Assembly (NCBI GenBank): GCA_948976265.1
Contig: CARFUA010000011.1
Location: 1-38,668, forward strand
Origin: an uncultured Clostridia bacterium
GTDB lineage: Bacteria; Bacillota; Clostridia; TANB77; CAG-508
DNA: 38,668 bases
Direction of reading: 5' to 3'
Positions 8,245-16,137 of this stretch are shown here, in pieces. Every line of letters begins with the position of its first letter. The first letter of the stretch is position 1. Below the pieces are notes generated by a model. The model searched no databases and was not told where the DNA came from. It saw nothing but the letters and a program-made list of their open reading frames with translations. The position numbers and the translations under genes were made by a program.

Positions 8245-10092
8245 ATGGGAAAAATTATAGGAATTGACTTAGGAACAACAAATTCATGTGTATCTGTTAT
8301 GGAAGGTGGGGACCCAGTTGTCATTCCAAACAGCGAGGGAAATAGAACAACTCCATCCGTTGTTGCTTTTTCAAAAAACGGAGAAAGATTGGTAGGACAA
8401 ATTGCTAAACGTCAAGCTGTTACCAATCCAGAAAACACAGTTATTTCCATCAAAAGAAAAATGGGAACAAGTGAAAAAGTAAAAATCGAAGGAGATGAAT
8501 TTTCACCACAAGAAATTTCAGCCATGATTTTACAAAAATTAAAAGCAGATGCAGAAAACTATTTAGGAACAAAAGTTACACAAGCTGTTATCACAGTTCC
8601 AGCTTATTTTAGCGATAGCGAAAGACAAGCAACCAAAGATGCTGGTAGAATTGCTGGTTTGGAAGTATTGAGAATCATCAACGAGCCAACTGCTGCAGCA
8701 CTTGCTTATGGAATGGATAAAGAAGCACAAGACCAAAAAATCATGATTTACGATTTAGGTGGTGGAACATTTGATGTTTCTATCCTAGAAATTGGTGATG
8801 GTGTTTTTGAAGTATTGTCAACCAACGGAAATACTCACTTAGGAGGAGACGATTTTGATAATGCTATTATTGAATATTTAGTAGACGAATTCAAAAAATC
8901 AAGCGGAATTGATTTAAAATCAGATAAAATGGCAATGCAACGTTTAAAAGAAGCAGCTGAAAAAGCAAAAATTGAATTATCTGGCGTGCAACAAACCCAA
9001 ATTAATTTGCCATTCATCACAGCTGATTCAACAGGACCAAAACATTTAGATATTAATTTAACAAGAGCTAAATTCGAAGAATTAATTCATGATTTAGTAG
9101 AAGAAACTAGAATTCCAGTAGAACAAGCGATGAAAGATGCTGGAATAGAAGCAAATGAAATTCATAAAGTATTATTAGTAGGTGGTTCTACCAGAGTTCC
9201 ATGTGTGCAAGAAATGGTAAAAAGAATCACAGGAAGAGAAGCTGACAAAGGAATTAATCCAGATGAATGTGTTGCAATTGGTGCAGGTATTCAAGGTGGT
9301 GTATTGTCTGGTGATGTTAAGGACTTAGTATTATTAGATGTAACACCATTATCATTGGGAATTGAAACGTATGGTGGTGTATTTACAAAATTAATTGAAA
9401 GAAATACAACAATCCCTACGAAAAAATCTCAAATTTTTTCAACAGCAGGAGATGGTCAAACATCTGTTGAAGTTCACGTTTTACAAGGTGAAAGAGAAAT
9501 GGCAGCTTACAATAAAACATTAGGAAGATTCCAATTAACAGGAATTCCAGCAGCACCAAGAGGTGTGCCACAAATTGAAGTAACTTTTGATATTGATGCC
9601 AACGGAATTGTTCACGTTTCAGCCAAAGACCAAGGAACAGGAAATGAGCAAAAAGTGGTTATTACAGCAAGTACTAACCTTTCAGAAGACGATATCAACG
9701 AAGCAATTAAAGATGCAGAAACACATGCTGCTGAAGATAAAAAGAGAAAAGAAGAAATTGAAGTAAAAAATAATGCAGAAAGTTTGGTTTATAATAGTGA
9801 AAAAACTTTAGAAGAATTAGGTGATAAAATTAGTGGTGAAGAAAAAGCTAAAGTAGAAACAGAAATCGAAAGCACCAAAAAAGCGTTAGAAACAAACAAT
9901 GTAGAAACAATCAAAGAAGCAACGGATAAATTAACAAAAGTATTCTATGAATTATCTGAAAAATTATATTCACAAGCAGGAGCAGCAGGGGCAACGCAAG
10001 GAGCAACTGAAACAGCAGCTGATAACAATACAGAAAGTGACAATGTCGTAGACGCAGATTATGAAATCGAAGACAACGACAACAAAGAATAA
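8245..10092 (+). CDS. dnaK: Chaperone DnaK (Hsp70)
   Basis: This ATP-driven chaperone binds unfolded proteins with GrpE and DnaJ. The ATG at 8245 follows AGGAGG. The ATPase domain shows IGIDLGTTNS (residues 5-14), the IYDLGGGTFD phosphate loop (about 170) and VGGSTRVP (about 310). The interdomain linker LVLLDVTPLSLGIET follows at about 360. The C-terminal tail is Gln/Ala/Glu/Asp-rich and ends in DNDNKE. The 615-residue length is normal. About 130 bases of untranslated DNA precede it and contain short hairpins at about 8160-8212. Confidence 0.98.
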   Translation: MGKIIGIDLGTTNSCVSVMEGGDPVVIPNSEGNRTTPSVVAFSKNGERLVGQIAKRQAVTNPENTVISIKRKMGTSEKVKIEGDEFSPQEISAMILQKLKADAENYLGTKVTQAVITVPAYFSDSERQATKDAGRIAGLEVLRIINEPTAAALAYGMDKEAQDQKIMIYDLGGGTFDVSILEIGDGVFEVLSTNGNTHLGGDDFDNAIIEYLVDEFKKSSGIDLKSDKMAMQRLKEAAEKAKIELSGVQQTQINLPFITADSTGPKHLDINLTRAKFEELIHDLVEETRIPVEQAMKDAGIEANEIHKVLLVGGSTRVPCVQEMVKRITGREADKGINPDECVAIGAGIQGGVLSGDVKDLVLLDVTPLSLGIETYGGVFTKLIERNTTIPTKKSQIFSTAGDGQTSVEVHVLQGEREMAAYNKTLGRFQLTGIPAAPRGVPQIEVTFDIDANGIVHVSAKDQGTGNEQKVVITASTNLSEDDINEAIKDAETHAAEDKKRKEEIEVKNNAESLVYNSEKTLEELGDKISGEEKAKVETEIESTKKALETNNVETIKEATDKLTKVFYELSEKLYSQAGAAGATQGATETAADNNTESDNVVDADYEIEDNDNKE

Positions 10093-10104
10093 ACCATACT
10101 ATAG

Positions 10105-10129
10105 GGGCAGGATTCCCAAGAGCCTGCCC
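10105..10129 (+). terminator. Hairpin after dnaK
   Basis: GGGCAGG (10105-10111) pairs with CCTGCCC (10123-10129). The T-run is weak, so termination may be partial. It is the only strong structure between dnaK and the next promoter. Confidence 0.5.
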
Positions 10130-10168
10130 TGAACATTTTAAATAGTGGATTTTATACACATTTTCACA

Positions 10169-10208
10169 AATTTGTCAAGTTGACAAATTATCCCAAATAT
10201 GATATAAT
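10169..10208 (+). promoter_or_regulatory. Palindromic promoter 2 (before MazG-like/Nudix/dnaJ)
   Basis: Two 10-base arms, AATTTGTCAA and TTGACAAATT, are mirrored around one G (10169-10189). The right arm contains the -35 TTGACA (10180-10185). A 17-bp spacer precedes TATAAT (10203-10208) with an upstream TG. A long AT stem (TTTTTACATATATATA with its complement, about 10227-10267) lies in the leader but has no T-run. Confidence 0.75.
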
Positions 10209-10286
10209 AAAAGGTTAGGCATTTATTTTTACATATATATATCTGAAATGGTATATATATGTAAAAATAGAAATAGAGGGGGCAAT

Positions 10287-10649
10287 ATGGAAAAGGATTT
10301 AACCATTTCTGAATTAAAACAAATGCAATATAAATTATATGAAAAAAATAAGGAAAACTGGAATGATATGGAACCTAAAGCAGCTAAAAACCATTTATTA
10401 TATATGGTGGAAGAAATGGGCGAATGTATTTCCATTATCAAGAAAAAAGGAATTGATGAAATCATGCATGTTCCAAGCATTAGGGGACGTTTCACAGAAG
10501 AAATGGTGGATGTTTTGATGTATTATATTGAAGTGTTGAATCGTTTGGAAATTACACCAGAGGAATTTTCAAAGGCTTATGTTGAAAAGTATCAAAGAAA
10601 TTTGAACAGGGATTATGTGGAAGAAAATAAGAAAAAATATCAGGATTAA
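10287..10649 (+). CDS. MazG-like nucleotide pyrophosphohydrolase
   Basis: A protein of 120 residues starting at ATG 10287, behind GAGGGGG; an upstream in-frame ATG at 10248 lies in the leader stem and has no ribosome site. The helical MazG-type metal-binding pattern is visible: EEMGECISIIKKKG (about 44-57), then EEMVDVLMYYIEVL (about 73-86). This all-alpha family hydrolyses NTPs or dNTPs to monophosphates, often non-canonical ones. It leads a cluster with a Nudix hydrolase and dnaJ, 14 bases from the next gene, so a house-cleaning role under stress is plausible. Substrate not predictable. Confidence 0.75.
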   Translation: MEKDLTISELKQMQYKLYEKNKENWNDMEPKAAKNHLLYMVEEMGECISIIKKKGIDEIMHVPSIRGRFTEEMVDVLMYYIEVLNRLEITPEEFSKAYVEKYQRNLNRDYVEENKKKYQD

Positions 10650-10663
10650 AAAGAGGATGTTGT

Positions 10664-11137
10664 ATGGGAGATTATATTAAGGGGATTCGACAGAAAATAG
10701 GTCATGAACCGATTTTTTGTCCAGGTAGTGGAGCGATTATTTATAAAAATGGAAAAATATTATTGCAAAAAAGAGCAGATAATGGTAAATGGTCAATTCA
10801 TGATGGGGCTGTAGAATTGGGAGAAACGTATCTACAAGCTTTGGAAAGAGAATTAAAAGAAGAAATTAACATCAAACCATTGCAACCTCGACTAATGGGA
10901 ATTTTTTCGGGAAAAGATTTTTATTTTGAATATCAAAATGGAGATAAAATATATGATTCTTTATGTGTTTTTCTTGTAGAAAAATGGAAAGGAGACTTGA
11001 AAAAAGACAATGAAGAAGTAATCGACTTACAATGGTTTGATATGAAAGAATTGCCAAAAGAATTAGATAATTCGGATGAAGTAATTATAAAAGAATTGGA
11101 AGGATTTTTAGAAAATAAAAAAGTGATTGTTAAGTAG
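10664..11137 (+). CDS. Nudix hydrolase
   Basis: A protein of 157 residues with a full Nudix box: GAVELGETYLQALERELKEE (about 47-66) fits G-x5-E-x7-REUxEE. The N-terminal GSGAIIYKNGKILLQKRA strand and the SIHDGAVELG turn are typical of the mutT-like fold. It would cleave a nucleoside diphosphate linked to some group X, with Mg2+. It lies 14 bases after the MazG-like gene and 19 before dnaJ, so the three are probably co-transcribed. Confidence 0.9.
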   Translation: MGDYIKGIRQKIGHEPIFCPGSGAIIYKNGKILLQKRADNGKWSIHDGAVELGETYLQALERELKEEINIKPLQPRLMGIFSGKDFYFEYQNGDKIYDSLCVFLVEKWKGDLKKDNEEVIDLQWFDMKELPKELDNSDEVIIKELEGFLENKKVIVK

Positions 11138-11156
11138 CTTTTGTGGAGGGAGAAAG

Positions 11157-12311
11157 ATGGCGAATAAAAGAGATTATTATGAAGTGTTGGGAGTTGGCAA
11201 AAATGCCACAGATGATGAATTGAAAAAAGCATATCGAAAATTAGCTAAGAAATATCATCCAGATGCGAATCCAGATAATAAAGAAGAGGCGGAAAAGAAA
11301 TTCAAAGAAGTGAATGAAGCCTATGAAACGTTATCGGATAAGCAAAAACGTCAAATGTATGACCAATTTGGCTTTGATGGTCCACAATATGGTGGTGGTC
11401 AAGGCGGAGGTTATTATTCGTATGGTTCAGGCTTTGACGGCTTTGGTGGATTTAGCGATTTTGGGGATTTTGGTGACTTAGGAGATATTTTTTCATCCTT
11501 TTTTGGTGGAGGTTCTTCGCGTTCTAGAAATGCGAATTCTCCACGAAAAGGAGCGGATTTAAGAGTTAATCTAAATATTACATTTGAGGAAGCATATTCT
11601 GGAGTAGAAAAAGAAATTACTTTGAATCGAAATGAAACTTGTAAATCGTGCAATGGTACAGGAGCAGAAAAGGGAGTGCAACCTGAAACATGTGGTGTGT
11701 GTGGAGGAAAAGGGAAAATCAAACAAGTTGTCACAACACCATTTGGGCAAATGTCAACTCAGAAAGTTTGTACAACGTGTGGGGGAACTGGAAAAGTAAT
11801 TAAAAATCCATGTTCAAGTTGCCATGGAAAGGGAATTAATCGAAAGTCTGTAAAAATTAAAGTGAAAATTCCAGAAGGAATTGATGAAGGGCAAACTGTT
11901 GTATTAAAAGGAGAAGGAGAACCAGGAACTAATAATGGACCAAAAGGAAATTTATATATTGTGGTTCATTTAAAAAAACACAGTGTTTATACAAGGCAAG
12001 GCGAGCATGTGCTTTGCGAGATTCCAATTACATTTACAGGAGCAACGCTTGGAACGGAGTTAGAAATTCCAATGGTAGATGGAAAGAAGGAAAAATACAA
12101 AATTCCAGAGGGAACGCAAACAGGAACACGATTTGTGATTAAAAATAAAGGATTTAAAAGTGTCAATGCAAATTGGAGAGGCGATTTTGTCTTTACCGTC
12201 AATGTGCAGATTCCGAAAAAGTTGACAGCAGAGCAAAGAAAACTAATCACAGAGCTTGCCAAAACTATGAATGAACAGCCACCGATTAAGAAAAGAGGAA
12301 TTTTTGGTTAA
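11157..12311 (+). CDS. dnaJ: Chaperone DnaJ (Hsp40)
   Basis: DnaJ delivers substrates to DnaK and stimulates its ATPase. The start is ATG 11157 behind GTGGAGGGAG; an earlier in-frame ATG/TTG overlaps the Nudix gene. The J domain (residues 4-70) has the HPD motif in KKYHPDANPD. A Gly/Phe-rich linker follows, then four CxxCxGxG zinc motifs (CKSCNGTG, CGVCGGKG, CTTCGGTG, CSSCHGKG) and the two C-terminal barrels. At 384 residues it is full length. Unusually it is not joined to dnaK but sits in a separate cluster without a CIRCE site, under palindromic promoter 2. Confidence 0.97.
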   Translation: MANKRDYYEVLGVGKNATDDELKKAYRKLAKKYHPDANPDNKEEAEKKFKEVNEAYETLSDKQKRQMYDQFGFDGPQYGGGQGGGYYSYGSGFDGFGGFSDFGDFGDLGDIFSSFFGGGSSRSRNANSPRKGADLRVNLNITFEEAYSGVEKEITLNRNETCKSCNGTGAEKGVQPETCGVCGGKGKIKQVVTTPFGQMSTQKVCTTCGGTGKVIKNPCSSCHGKGINRKSVKIKVKIPEGIDEGQTVVLKGEGEPGTNNGPKGNLYIVVHLKKHSVYTRQGEHVLCEIPITFTGATLGTELEIPMVDGKKEKYKIPEGTQTGTRFVIKNKGFKSVNANWRGDFVFTVNVQIPKKLTAEQRKLITELAKTMNEQPPIKKRGIFG

Positions 12312-12338
12312 AATTTACAATTTTTTTTGAATAATCTC

Positions 12339-12367
12339 TTGATTTTATAAAAAAATTATGCTATAAT
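12339..12367 (+). promoter_or_regulatory. Promoter of the coiled-coil protein gene
   Basis: TTGATT at 12339-12344, a 17-bp spacer and TATAAT at 12362-12367, preceded by ATGC. No palindrome is present. Confidence 0.65.
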
Positions 12368-12415
12368 AATTATGTATATCATATACAAATAAAAAACGAA
12401 AGGATGATAAGCATA

Positions 12416-12835
12416 ATGCCTGCATTTGCAAAAAAAGAACCAAATGAATATCAGAGAAAAGAAAATGGAGTAAAACTACTTTTACTTCAAGTTAGTTCTC
12501 TTCTAAAGTCGATGGTTGATTTAAAAGATGAAGTGGAATATGACGATCTTGAAAAAGTAATCAAAGAAGCAGGAAAGAAAAATCCTGAAATAAAAGAAGA
12601 AATAGAAGCGTCTAAAAGCGAATTAAATAAAATGCTAACTGTTGAAAGAGAGTATAATAAAACAGAAATTTCAACCACAGAAGTAGCGAAGAAATCAGAA
12701 AAACAATATAATGATTTGAAAAATAATTTAGCAGATTTAAAAGCCCAAGTGTCAGAAGAACAAGCTAAGGAACAAACTAAAACAGCGGAAAGACAAAAAG
12801 GTGGAAAACAAAAAGCAAGAGTAGATGAAGATTAA
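12416..12835 (+). CDS. Charged coiled-coil protein of unknown function
   Basis: A 139-residue protein with no recognised family. It is helix-rich and highly charged, with a Lys/Glu heptad-like pattern from about residue 45 to 125, and ends in a basic then acidic tail (KGGKQKARVDED). No signal peptide or membrane segment, so it should be cytoplasmic. I prefer ATG 12416 over ATG 12404, because the GAAAGG site directly abuts the latter. It stands alone, with its own promoter (12339) and terminator (12842). Confidence 0.7.
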   Translation: MPAFAKKEPNEYQRKENGVKLLLLQVSSLLKSMVDLKDEVEYDDLEKVIKEAGKKNPEIKEEIEASKSELNKMLTVEREYNKTEISTTEVAKKSEKQYNDLKNNLADLKAQVSEEQAKEQTKTAERQKGGKQKARVDED

Positions 12836-12841
12836 AAAAGT

Positions 12842-12881
12842 AAAGCATGATTAGTGAAAATGACTAGTTATGCTTTTTTTG
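12842..12881 (+). terminator. Intrinsic terminator after the coiled-coil gene
   Basis: AAGCATGATTAGT pairs with ACTAGTTATGCTT, including G-U pairs, followed by T7. Confidence 0.85.
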
Positions 12882-12906
12882 AATGTTTTTTCATAAAAAA
12901 TAGTTG

Positions 12907-12936
12907 AAAAAAGGGCAATATAATGATAAAATGCAA
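12907..12936 (+). promoter_or_regulatory. Probable pyrC promoter
   Basis: A TTGAAA box at about 12904-12909 is followed by a roughly 17-bp spacer and TAAAAT (near 12930). The elements are imperfect, and the exact edges are uncertain by a few bases. Confidence 0.45.
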
Positions 12937-12960
12937 TTAATTTAGGTTAAGGAGGAAAAT

Positions 12961-14253
12961 ATGAGTAGTATTTTATTAAAAAATGGAACGGTGATTGATT
13001 ATGCAAGTAAAACAGAAGAAAAGATGGATGTTTTAATTAAGAATGAAAAAGTCGTAAAAATAGCAAAAGAGATAGAGGACCAAGCAGATAAAACAATAGA
13101 ATGTCAAGGACTATATATTATGCCAGGAATGATTGATATGCATTGTCATTTAAGAGAGCCAGGTGGCGAACACAAAGAAACCATCGAAACGGGCTCGAAA
13201 AGTGCAGTAAAAGGTGGATTTACAACGATTTGCCCAATGCCAAATACCAATCCAACACCAGATAATCCAGAGGTACTAAAAAGAATTATTGATGAGGCAA
13301 AAAGAGTTAATCTTTGTAATGTTTTGCCATATTCTAGTGTTACCAAAGGAGAAAAGGGAGAAGAATTAGTAGATTTTGCTACTCAATTGGAAGCAGGTGC
13401 CATTGCTTTTTCAGATGACGGAATTCCACTTACTAACTCCTTAAATATGAGAAATGCGGCTATTGAAGCGGATAAATTAGGAACCTTTGTGTCTTCCCAT
13501 TGTGAGGATAAGTTTGTAGGCGCAGGAGCTATTAATGCAGGAAAAGTTGCAGAAGAGCTTGGTGTACCAGGTGTATATCCAGAGGCAGAAGAAATTATGG
13601 CAGCGCGTGAAATTGTGATAGCAAGTACCAATAATGTACATAGCCATATTTGTCATATTAGTACAAAAGGAACGGTTGCTTTAGTGAGAGATGCAAAAGC
13701 AAGAGGGGTTAAAGTAACGTGTGAAACATGTCCACATTATTATAGTTTTACTGTAGAAGAAGTGAAAAACTCAGGTGCAAATGCAAAAATGAATCCACCT
13801 TTGAGAGAAGAATCGGATTGTCAAGCGATTATTGGAGCTTTGAAAGATGGTACGATTGATAACATTATTACAGACCATGCGCCACACGCCAAAGAAGAAA
13901 AAGCCAAAGGTTTGGCAGGAGCGCCAAACGGAATTATTGGATTTGAAACAGCGTTGGCTGCAACAATTACGAATTTAGTTGAACCAGGACATATTTCTTA
14001 TTTGGATATGGTTAGATTGATGTCTTATAATCCAGCTCAAATTTTAAAAATCGATCGTGGGGAAATCAAAGAGGGATCTATTGCAGATTTAACGATTTTT
14101 AATCCAAAGGAAGTTTATACTTATGAAGAAGCAAGCATTGTTTCAAGATCAAAAAATACACCTTGGATTGGAAAGAAATTGCAAGGCAAAGTGCAATATA
14201 CGATTGTATCGGGTGACGTAAAATATGATGTAAATGATACAGAAATTGTGTAA
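12961..14253 (+). CDS. pyrC: Dihydroorotase
   Basis: It catalyses ring closure of carbamoyl-aspartate in pyrimidine synthesis. At 430 residues it is the long class I amidohydrolase type. The metal-binding DMHCHLREPG segment is at about 59-68, and the carbamylated-Lys region and TDHAPHAKEEK lie in the second half (about 303-313). ATG 12961 follows AAGGAGG. It is not in a full pyr operon: pyrF lies 480 bases downstream, and the other pathway genes are not in the window. Intact, no in-frame CGG. Confidence 0.96.
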   Translation: MSSILLKNGTVIDYASKTEEKMDVLIKNEKVVKIAKEIEDQADKTIECQGLYIMPGMIDMHCHLREPGGEHKETIETGSKSAVKGGFTTICPMPNTNPTPDNPEVLKRIIDEAKRVNLCNVLPYSSVTKGEKGEELVDFATQLEAGAIAFSDDGIPLTNSLNMRNAAIEADKLGTFVSSHCEDKFVGAGAINAGKVAEELGVPGVYPEAEEIMAAREIVIASTNNVHSHICHISTKGTVALVRDAKARGVKVTCETCPHYYSFTVEEVKNSGANAKMNPPLREESDCQAIIGALKDGTIDNIITDHAPHAKEEKAKGLAGAPNGIIGFETALAATITNLVEPGHISYLDMVRLMSYNPAQILKIDRGEIKEGSIADLTIFNPKEVYTYEEASIVSRSKNTPWIGKKLQGKVQYTIVSGDVKYDVNDTEIV

Positions 14254-14261
14254 AATGTATT

Positions 14262-14287
14262 GACAAAATAGAAAATAAACGTTATAC
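14262..14287 (+). promoter_or_regulatory. Promoter-like sequence giving a possible very short RNA
   Basis: TTGACA about 10 bases after the pyrC stop, a 17-bp spacer, then TATACT ending near 14287. A strong terminator hairpin follows at 14329-14356, so transcription from here would give an RNA of only about 65 bases. It may be fortuitous. Confidence 0.35.
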
Positions 14288-14328
14288 TAAATTTATAAAT
14301 TAAGAATGAAAATTTAAACATTTGAAAA

Positions 14329-14356
14329 ACAGGTAGCTCTTATCTACCTGTTTTTC
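14329..14356. terminator. Bidirectional terminator between pyrC and a minus-strand small gene
   Basis: ACAGGTAG and CTACCTGT pair around CTCTTAT. The stem is flanked by A5 on the left and T5 on the right, so it can work on both strands. Confidence 0.85.
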
Positions 14357-14361
14357 TATGT

Positions 14362-14496
14362 TTACAAAAAAGACTTTATGGTTGAATGTGAAAAAGTGAA
14401 AATTTTTATGTTGAATAATTTTAATGTGATAGTAAATTTTCTATGTTTTGAAGCCTGAATTGTTTTTTCTTCCGTATGGAATGAAAATTTAAACAT
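14362..14496 (-). CDS. Small basic peptide gene, 44 residues, unknown
   Basis: On the minus strand all elements of a gene line up. TTGAAA, a 17-bp spacer and TATACT (plus strand about 14518-14546) form a promoter. AAAGGAGG lies 8 bases before ATG 14496. The 44-codon frame ends in TAA at 14362-14364, and the terminator at 14329-14356 follows. The peptide begins MFKFSFHTEEKTIQ, is rich in Lys, Phe, Thr and Ile, and has no obvious membrane segment. I recognise no family. Its first six codons are repeated as an 18-bp direct repeat at 14304-14321. It is the only minus-strand gene between pyrC and pyrF. Confidence 0.6.
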   Translation of the reverse strand: MFKFSFHTEEKTIQASKHRKFTITLKLFNIKIFTFSHSTIKSFL

Positions 14497-14517
14497 AATC
14501 AAATCCTCCTTTCCTAT

Positions 14518-14546
14518 ATAATAAGTATAAATAGGGCATCACCTCC
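14518..14546 (-). promoter_or_regulatory. Minus-strand promoter of the 44-residue peptide gene
   Basis: On the minus strand TTGAAA, 17 bases and TATACT appear in order; on the plus strand these are AGTATA and TTTCAA. The -35 is immediately followed by a GGAGGTG sequence inside the spacer. Confidence 0.55.
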
Positions 14547-14581
14547 TTTCAAGTATGGTAAGAAAGATAGTTATTGGAAAA

Positions 14582-14603
14582 ATTCTTATTGAAAAATAAG
14601 AAT
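14582..14603. repeat. Short perfect hairpin upstream of pyrF
   Basis: TTCTTATT and AATAAGAA pair around a GAAA-type tetraloop. Role unknown. Apart from this and the minus-strand gene signals, I see nothing in 14500-14733 except AT-rich DNA and the pyrF ribosome site. Confidence 0.45.
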
Positions 14604-14733
14604 AAAGAAATAATTTTCAATAGTATATATTGCTCAAAGAAAAAATGCAAGAGATTTAAAATATATTTTCCCAAAAGAATTGAATTTTTTACAAAAATAT
14701 GATATAAGAAATAAAAAAGAAAGGAAACAAAAA

Positions 14734-15661
14734 ATGAATGCAATTGATAAACTAATAAATAAAATAAAAGAAACCAACAATCCAACAGTAATTGGATTGG
14801 ATCCAAGATACGATATGCTACCAAACTGCATCAAAGAAAAGTATAGTGGAAGTATGGAGAAAATTTGTGAAGGAATTTTGGAATATAACAAAGCTTTAAT
14901 TGACAGTGTTTGTGATATTATTCCAGCAGTAAAACCACAAATGGCATTTTACGAAGCCTTTGGCATGGATGGAATGAAATGCTTTCAGGAAACTTGTAAA
15001 TATGCTAAAGAAAAAAACATGATTGTCATTGTCGATGCCAAAAGAGGCGATATTGGCTCAACAGCAGAAAGTTATTCTAATGCTTATATTGGAAAAACCA
15101 AAGTAGAAGATAAATTATATGGAATTGATTATATTGATTTTATAACTGTAAATGCTTATTTTGGGACAGATTGCGTCAAACCATTTATCGAAGATTGCCA
15201 AAAATATGACAAAGGAATTTTTATTTTAGTAAAAACTTCGAATCCTTCTTCTGGAGAGTTGCAAGATTTGAAATTAGAAAACGGAAAAACCATTTACGAA
15301 ACAATGGGAAATCTAGTAGAAAATTGGGGAAAAGAATTAGTTGGTGAAAATGGATATAGCAGTATTGCAGCAGTAGTTGGTGCTACTTATCCAGAGCAAT
15401 TGCAAACATTAAGAGAACAAATGCCTCACACCTTTTTCTTAATTCCAGGTTATGGTGCACAACGGAGGAAAAGCAAAAGATGTTGCACTTGGATTTGATA
15501 AAAATGGAATTGGTGGAATTATCAATAGTTCTAGAAGCTTGATGTGTGCTTATAAATCAGACACGTGGAAAGATAAATTTTCAGATGAAGAATATGCAAA
15601 AGCAACCCGTGCAGAAGCAATTCGCATGAGAGACGAATTAAACGGAGCGATTCAAAAATAG
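14734..15661 (+). CDS. pyrF: Orotidine-5'-phosphate decarboxylase, needs +1 recoding at CGGA (15463)
   Basis: It makes UMP from OMP. ATG 14734 follows AAAGGAAAC. The protein begins with the subfamily-2 style NNPTVIGLDPRYD and carries the active-site DAKRGDIGSTAESY segment (about 107-120). The first frame reads IPGYGAQ and then runs off to a stop at 15498. The +1 frame continues GKAKDVALGF to 15661. Reading CGGA 15463-15466 as one Gly restores GYGAQGGKAKDVA, the conserved phosphate-binding motif, and gives 308 residues. The +1 frame has its last upstream stop at 15440-15442, so the shift must follow it. It ends 8 bases before the next Nudix gene. Confidence 0.93.
15463..15466 (+). other. CGGA quadruplet: +1 recoding site in pyrF
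   Basis: The in-frame CGG is followed by A and replaces the first Gly codon of the GYGAQGG motif. This pins both the position of the shift and the amino acid (Gly). Confidence 0.85.
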
Positions 15662-15669
15662 GAGAAAAT

Positions 15670-16089
15670 ATGATTCAAGGTAAAGATTACATAGGCGTTG
15701 GTTGTGGCGCCTTTATTATAAATGATAAAGGTGAATTGTTATTGCAACTTAGAAATAAAGCACCAGAAAAAGAATATTGGAGTATTCCTGGTGGAAGAGT
15801 GGAGTTATTCGAAACGTTTGAAGAGGCTGTGAAAAGAGAAGTGAAAGAAGAAACTGGAGTTGAGGTTGAGGTAATTTCTTTGTTGGGAATTTGTGACCAT
15901 ATTATCAAAAATGAGGAAAGGCATTGGGTTTCACCAAGTTATTTGTGTAAAATTATAGAAGGAGAACCACAGATTTTGGAGCCGACCAAACATTTAGATA
16001 TGAAATGGTTTGCACTTAATAAGTTGCCAGAGAGAATCACAATTACAACACAAGCTGCTATTAGGAATTATAAAAAATATCGTACATAA
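15670..16089 (+). CDS. Nudix hydrolase (MutT-like)
   Basis: A protein of 139 residues with a complete Nudix box: GGRVELFETFEEAVKREVKEE (about 39-59), continuing TGVEV. The strand GCGAFIINDKGELLLQLRNK and the SIPGGRVE turn are typical. It could cleave oxidised or free nucleotides such as CTP or ADP-ribose; the substrate cannot be told. It starts 8 bases after pyrF behind AGGAGAA, so it is probably in the same transcript, which hints at pyrimidine nucleotide turnover. Confidence 0.92.
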   Translation: MIQGKDYIGVGCGAFIINDKGELLLQLRNKAPEKEYWSIPGGRVELFETFEEAVKREVKEETGVEVEVISLLGICDHIIKNEERHWVSPSYLCKIIEGEPQILEPTKHLDMKWFALNKLPERITITTQAAIRNYKKYRT

Positions 16090-16137
16090 GATTAAGTAAA
16101 TCAAGAAATGTGTTTTGCATTTCAGAAAGGAAGGGGC

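Larger units (their letters stand above)
14304..14496. repeat. 18-bp direct repeat flanking the small-gene region
   Basis: GAATGAAAATTTAAACAT occurs at 14304-14321 and again at 14479-14496. The second copy is the reverse complement of the start of the minus-strand small gene, so the first looks like a fragment of a duplicated start. Confidence 0.7.

Noticed and set aside
14549..14891. Two overlapping minus-strand ORFs before and in pyrF
   Set aside because: Extremely Phe/Leu-rich reading of AT-rich DNA, with no start signal; shadows.
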